64,000 nt of DNA from Taenia hydatigena (Eukaryota; Platyhelminthes; Cestoda; Cyclophyllidea; Taeniidae), in the NCBI GenBank assembly GCA_036345935.2, contig JADWOT020000001.1, positions 31,253,062-31,317,061 on the forward strand, in the 5' to 3' direction. Positions 59,420 to 64,000 of this stretch are shown piece by piece (the first letter of the stretch is position 1; each line of letters opens with the position of its first letter). Below the pieces are notes generated by a model. That model made no database searches. It worked only from the letters and a program-made list of their open reading frames with translations, and had not been told where the DNA came from. Made by a program: the position numbers and the translations under genes.

Positions 59420-59745
59420 TAAGCAAGGAACTTTATTACTGCTAAGCTCTTGGGTCGGATGGAAGAAATGGGAAACGTGCCTACCGTAGTTAGCCAGCTT
59501 ACACCGGAAAGCTTTATCATCCCAAATGGAAATGGGATAATAATCGCCTTCAAATTGTTTGATGCATTGTCCCATGGAAGAGTACTTGCCGAGTTACCAG
59601 TTCCTCGTCCCTTTGCCCTCGCATGGTACCCACGCACCGCACCCAGTCTTCCATGTATGTCCTCCAGGTATAAAACCACACTGCCTGCTTGCATCCTGGG
59701 TAAATGCATAGTCTACATTTAAGAGCAGTTTTGTAATGCACCTCT
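59420..59745. other. Overlapping long frames on both strands, possible exon
   Basis: The plus frame (59450-59722, no ATG start in context) reads NGNGIIIAFKLFDALSHGRV and reaches a possible donor CAG|GTATAA near 59669. A minus-strand frame (59419-59709) reads GSVVLYLEDIHGRLGAVRGY. Both are protein-like and neither is decisive. This stretch is single-copy within a repeat-filled region, which makes a genuine exon more plausible here than elsewhere. Confidence 0.25.
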
Positions 59746-60344
59746 CCTCCTCACTTCAAGCCCTTCAGCCCTGGCGCAATCATCGCCGCAAATCACCACC
59801 CTTTCTCGAAAGTCCAATAAGTGGCAGAAGGAAAGAATAGAATAAGCGTGTTCCTAACTGGTGTCCCAGAGAGAAGTGTTAAAATGCCTATGTTTGCTCA
59901 TTTATGCCACACTGCTCGATGACAAGCTGACTAGCAGTTTGATTAGTTAATCATGGGAGATCGTCTAAATTAATCCCTCTTTTAGAGATGATAGTCGCAT
60001 GACCAAGGTGAGCTGTCTGGACCTTTCACCCACCATCGCCATGGTTGTCGGTAATGGTTGGGCTTAACTCTACCAAGTTCTCGAATAATATCTTCGAAGC
60101 AACCAAAGTGGGTCGCCGGTGTAAATGCCTCCACGCGCATTAGTTGAGACACATTCAAACTACGATTGACGGAACCGTTTCTCATGTTGATCTGAGTAGG
60201 ATGCTTCGCGTTGAATATGACATGGATAATGAGTCACAATCACGCGATCTTCTTCCTCCTTTAACTCTTTAGACCTGCAATCTTCTCCTCTTTACGGCAT
60301 GCACATGCTTAAACAAAACGTATACGTAGCAGGTGTGCCAGGAG

Positions 60345-61460
60345 GTAAGCGACGACATTGGTTGGTTGGATGTTTGCTACTAGTTATTTCATGGGACTAC
60401 AAGTGATAGAGCTCTATGAAGACTTTGAATTGTAAAGTTAGAGTGTCCCTCTTTTCGGTACTTCTCGCTTATTGACGCCTATGTGGCTAAATTCACATTC
60501 AGGCTTCTGGATTGGAGGACCAATGAGATCTGTGAGGCGTGATAAGCTTTACAGCCAATTAAACTTGAGTCTACCTGACCAATAGAGACTCTGTTTTCTG
60601 CCTTGTCCTTGTTCTGATTAGTCATTGCATTGCAGCTCCTGCTTCAGCTCATGCTGCAGTTGATCAAGAATTCCTTGCCTGCTGGTGGTGAAAGTAAAAT
60701 GCTCGCGTTCCAACACTCTTTGCCTCACATTTTATTCCCCACCTGCACATCCTTTTCCTCCACCTTCTCCTCCTCCACCAAATCATTGCTGTCATTTTCT
60801 GATGGTCCCTCTGCCCTGCACCTGATTCTTGTGGAGTTAAGGCGCTGATCCAGAATCAAACAGAGCTGTGAAGGACCCCAGCTGATCTTTTTGCTGTTTT
60901 CGTGGTTAAGAGCCGACTCCTCAAACAGCTCTTTCTCTCCACACTCCTTTTCTCCTCGTCCTCGAGGTTGATTTAAATGAAGTTCGATGCTACACCAAAG
61001 GCTTTGTTGTCCCCCATTTAAGCCAAATCTGGTAAAGGGTAATGTAACATCGTCAGTGAATAAGGAGGGACGTACGTCGGCTGTACCTGGTTAACGTGTA
61101 GCTACCGTCATACCCAATGTCGGGTAGCTGGTCCGCTAGTCGACAAGAAACGCCGATTCAACTGACTGCAAGTACAAGAGACAACAACAAAAGGGATGTT
61201 TGTGCACAAAAATGGGCAACATTGACCATATTAGGACTTCATTTTACGCTCATAAAGGGTGAAACGAGAGAGTTAAAACTGATGTAATGCCCTTGGAGTG
61301 ATTTCGGATAATAAAACATAAGCTCAACACGTCAAATGAGTCACACTTGCTGCTAGAATCGTGGTGCAGGCTAGATCTCTAGATGCTCGTTGATCTACGA
61401 AGAAAGAGAGATATAGTGACAAGAGGATAATGTGATTAACTGTTGCGTTCGAGGCATTCA
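60345..61460 (+). repeat. Repeat block R9-R10, copy 2
   Basis: Colinear with 29775-31330. It is shorter between the two parts, lacking most of what lies at 30.06-30.50 kb. Confidence 0.75.
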
Positions 61461-63800
61461 TGGAAGCGGATATCAGCATAAATAACAATGCCGCCCCTCA
61501 GAATTCCCTGCACAGCTAACCTCTACCGCAGTGGATTTCCCTGACCAACAACCAACTTAGCGGCTCTATAACTGACTAACAAACGAAACAGACCAAGTTA
61601 CCGAGCGTATAAAAGACAAATTTTGTGGTTAGGAGACACTGCCATTCAACACGGAGCTACTAGCTCACGGAATCACAAGCAAACTGCACCAACCAGTTAG
61701 CGATCCATATAAAACCAAATTTAGTGGGCTGAGACACATTTACACACAACTCATAACTACTAACTAACTAATGAGTAGCATGTCGCAGTGCCAGTGTATC
61801 GTTTAATGGGCCAGCCGGCTGCTTACCTTATATGCTAGTTCAGTCCAACATCACCCAAACCACATCCTAACATCCATCAATCAGAGAGCGACGTCAGCTG
61901 TCCTTCGGAGAAGACTATTGGAATGTCTGTGCATGCAGAGTTAGCGTCCACTCCTCCTCAAATGCTTCCAGTCAGCAGATTAAGCACAGAATGCCAATGC
62001 GTATTGATGCTTTGCAGCAATAGCATTCGGCAGCTGCAGCCACAACTTGCGTGCTCCCCACGTCACCACGTCTAAGCGTAAGCTATTCTAAAAAGAACCC
62101 CAGCTGTTCGACAGTTAGGAAAAAGGTTAATGTACCTATTCTTCACATGACAATGAAATCCTCATCGTACAGCCAATTGGTGCCTTAACTTGGCTTATGG
62201 TGAGTAAGAAATCAAAAACTTTCAAGATGTTTGCGCCACAGTAGGAGCAGAAGCCCATCCTTGGAGTTAAATGATGCTAAGTAAGGAGAGGTGAACGCTG
62301 AACCTAGTGCAGTCCTTTACGGACTGGTTGGCACGCCGCTACTGACATTGCAGCCACAAATTGTGCGCAGAGGAACAGATCGCTCTACCTGGAGGCTACT
62401 TATCCATCAATGTTGATCAGGACCACAAGCATGTGACCTCCGCATGATGATCGACCAGGCACCAGAGGAGCGATGCTTGCACAGCCTGCTTACTTGGAAA
62501 TATGCCAAAGGTAAGGAGGGAGCTGGAGTGCCATCAACACAAATCAGAGGCGCTAAGGGCGTATACGCAAAAGAGCCCTTTGAGGGTGCTTGCAGTTAGC
62601 TTGGACTGCCGGTTGGGTAGAGGAAGATGGGGCTGCCGACTGCTTCTCATCAATCATTGGGGTGGTAGCTCGCCTTTGGATGACTTGAGTGTTTAACAAG
62701 CTGCTTTGAGGAAATTAACCGACCTCGTTCCATTTCCTAAAGACCTACATTTTTGCGGGCGATCCATTGCTGCAACAGCACTCTCTCGCCATCTTCTGGA
62801 CACCTCAACGGACGGCTACCATCATTGCGCATCGATCTTAGTAAAACAGGGCGAATCTCATCAGACCGATAAATCTGGGTCTCTCACAGCCACAAAGATC
62901 CCACAAGGATCCAGTAAAGTAATGAATGGGTGCTGAATACTACATAGAAGAGAAAAACAATGAGTTAAATCCAATTTGAAGCACTGAGGGACGAATTGCA
63001 TCTAGCCGAAGCGGTGTGCTCCATCCTGTGCAATTGCCGGGTATAATAGCAGAATTATGCCGACGAGTTCAAAAGGGTGTGCAATGAGTTTATCGCTTGT
63101 CTCTCCCTCCTTGGCTTTTGTCATCCTCGGGATGAAAGAAGGGAGAACAAGTAGAGGACAATTTTCGTCAGCGATATGGCAAATAAGGTATAGTGATGAA
63201 GTCTGAACTCGTTTGACTGAAAACATTCCTCCCTCGAAGGTGAATGATGATACTAGTGCACAAGGGTGGGCATCCATCAAATCCTTTTGGCCAAAGAAAA
63301 CGGTTCAGTCTACCACGTCTACTTCAGTTATGCCGATATATCGAAACAATCAGCGATCCATCAACATTAGCAAGTGCCGATGCGATGACAGCAGAACCAG
63401 CAACGACACTACTCCTTGTCTTTTGGATGATGATCTAGAGTAGCATTTGATTTCCTACCGATACTCTACGTCCGAGAATCTCCCATCAACAACGCAGTCA
63501 ATATCAACACTAGCATCTGGCTCGTAACCGTGACCGATGCAGCCAGAGGTGCCAACGATGCCCGATTAAGCGTCTACAACTGTGCTTTCCTCCTCGTCCC
63601 TGTGGTCAGTGCTGCCCTGACCTCAAGGAAGGAGGTTATGTCCTCATTATGACAGTGAGAACTGGGACCTGAAAAACACGCCTTTGGGAGTGTGTTGATG
63701 CATTGTTTGAGTAAATTAAGGGGATCGCTCTTAACAACATTTGGGTTACCTGCTGGTCACCCCACACTAACCCTTCAACGTGGCCGGAATGTGATCTTTA
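61271..63800 (-). repeat. Inverted repeat IR-D, right arm (about 2.5 kb)
   Basis: Reverse partner of 38755-41030. It contains an extra tandem unit at 61578-61775 that the other arm lacks. The frames 62502-62696, 62706-62936 and 63002-63280 correspond to frames in the other arm, with altered ends. Confidence 0.8.
61578..61775 (+). repeat. Tandem duplication of about 100 bp within IR-D
   Basis: Two similar units are adjacent. Each contains a 'gaccaagttaccgagcg' or 'caaccagttagcgatcc' segment, then 'tataaaa', then an 'aaattt(t)gtgg' segment. The partner arm near 40.68-40.74 kb has one unit. Confidence 0.6.
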
Positions 63801-64000
63801 CTTGCGTACGTGCGCTTCGCACTGCTCAATTGGAGCAAGCGATGAGCTTCACTCCCTCCCTACTTGGCCAATCATTACGCCACCTTGTGCATCTGATGAC
63901 GAGGAAAGGTAATGCGGAAGATCACCACTGGTGCTCAGTTGGATTAGAGGCGAGACCGTGCAGACGACATCGACAGAAGCTGCCGTCGGCCTCAGTAGAC
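63800..64000. other. Window end, nothing recognised
   Basis: No gene or repeat copy is recognised in the last 200 bases. The inverted-repeat match ends at about 63.80 kb. Confidence 0.4.

Overview
The window looks like repeat-rich nuclear DNA of a multicellular eukaryote, most likely an invertebrate. The evidence is GT-AG introns of about 35-120 bases, a TATA-box promoter, microsatellites, absence of operons or ribosome-binding sites, and a high density of diverged dispersed repeats. The species cannot be fixed from the sequence. A flatworm or other helminth would fit the very short introns, but that is only a guess. No rRNA, tRNA or CRISPR array was recognised, and no long open reading frame of an autonomous transposon is present.

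Layout. (1) 1-7.1 kb: two dispersed-repeat copies, then a cluster of related secreted-peptide genes. An intact single-exon gene on the minus strand (2692-3063) encodes a 123-residue precursor with a signal peptide, an acidic pro-region and an Arg-rich amphipathic C-terminus, laid out like an antimicrobial-peptide precursor. A divergently oriented paralogue (4750-5130, plus) has lost its start codon, reading frame and TATA box. A third relic (6232-6300, plus) keeps only the signal-peptide region and has a stop at codon 2. (2) 7.1-15.2 kb: the only clear spliced gene signal. Five phase-compatible exons lie at 8155-9627 (plus), with possible upstream exons at 7.2-7.9 kb. A partial inverted copy sits at 10.55-11.36 kb (minus). 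Both copies carry damage: a 1-base deletion in the first, and a lost splice donor plus truncation in the second. A G/T-rich stretch with ambiguous exon-like ORFs follows (13.7-15.1 kb). (3) 15.2-20.8 kb: several stretches that read like decayed protein-coding sequence, with stops and frame changes. (4) 21-64 kb: a mosaic of diverged repeat blocks present two to about fifteen times, in direct and inverted arrangement. It includes two large inverted repeats with arms of about 1.1 and 1.9 kb around loops of about 2.8-2.9 kb, and an inverted pair of about 2.3-2.5 kb whose arms lie about 20 kb apart.

The best-supported biology is the small cationic-peptide family: one apparently functional member next to two decaying paralogues, as in birth-and-death evolution of defence-peptide genes. 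The rest looks like an old, repeatedly rearranged, gene-poor region such as heterochromatin, a subtelomere or a sex chromosome. Repeat coordinates were found by eye and are approximate, often to plus or minus 20-50 bases. Identity levels were not computed except where a count is given.
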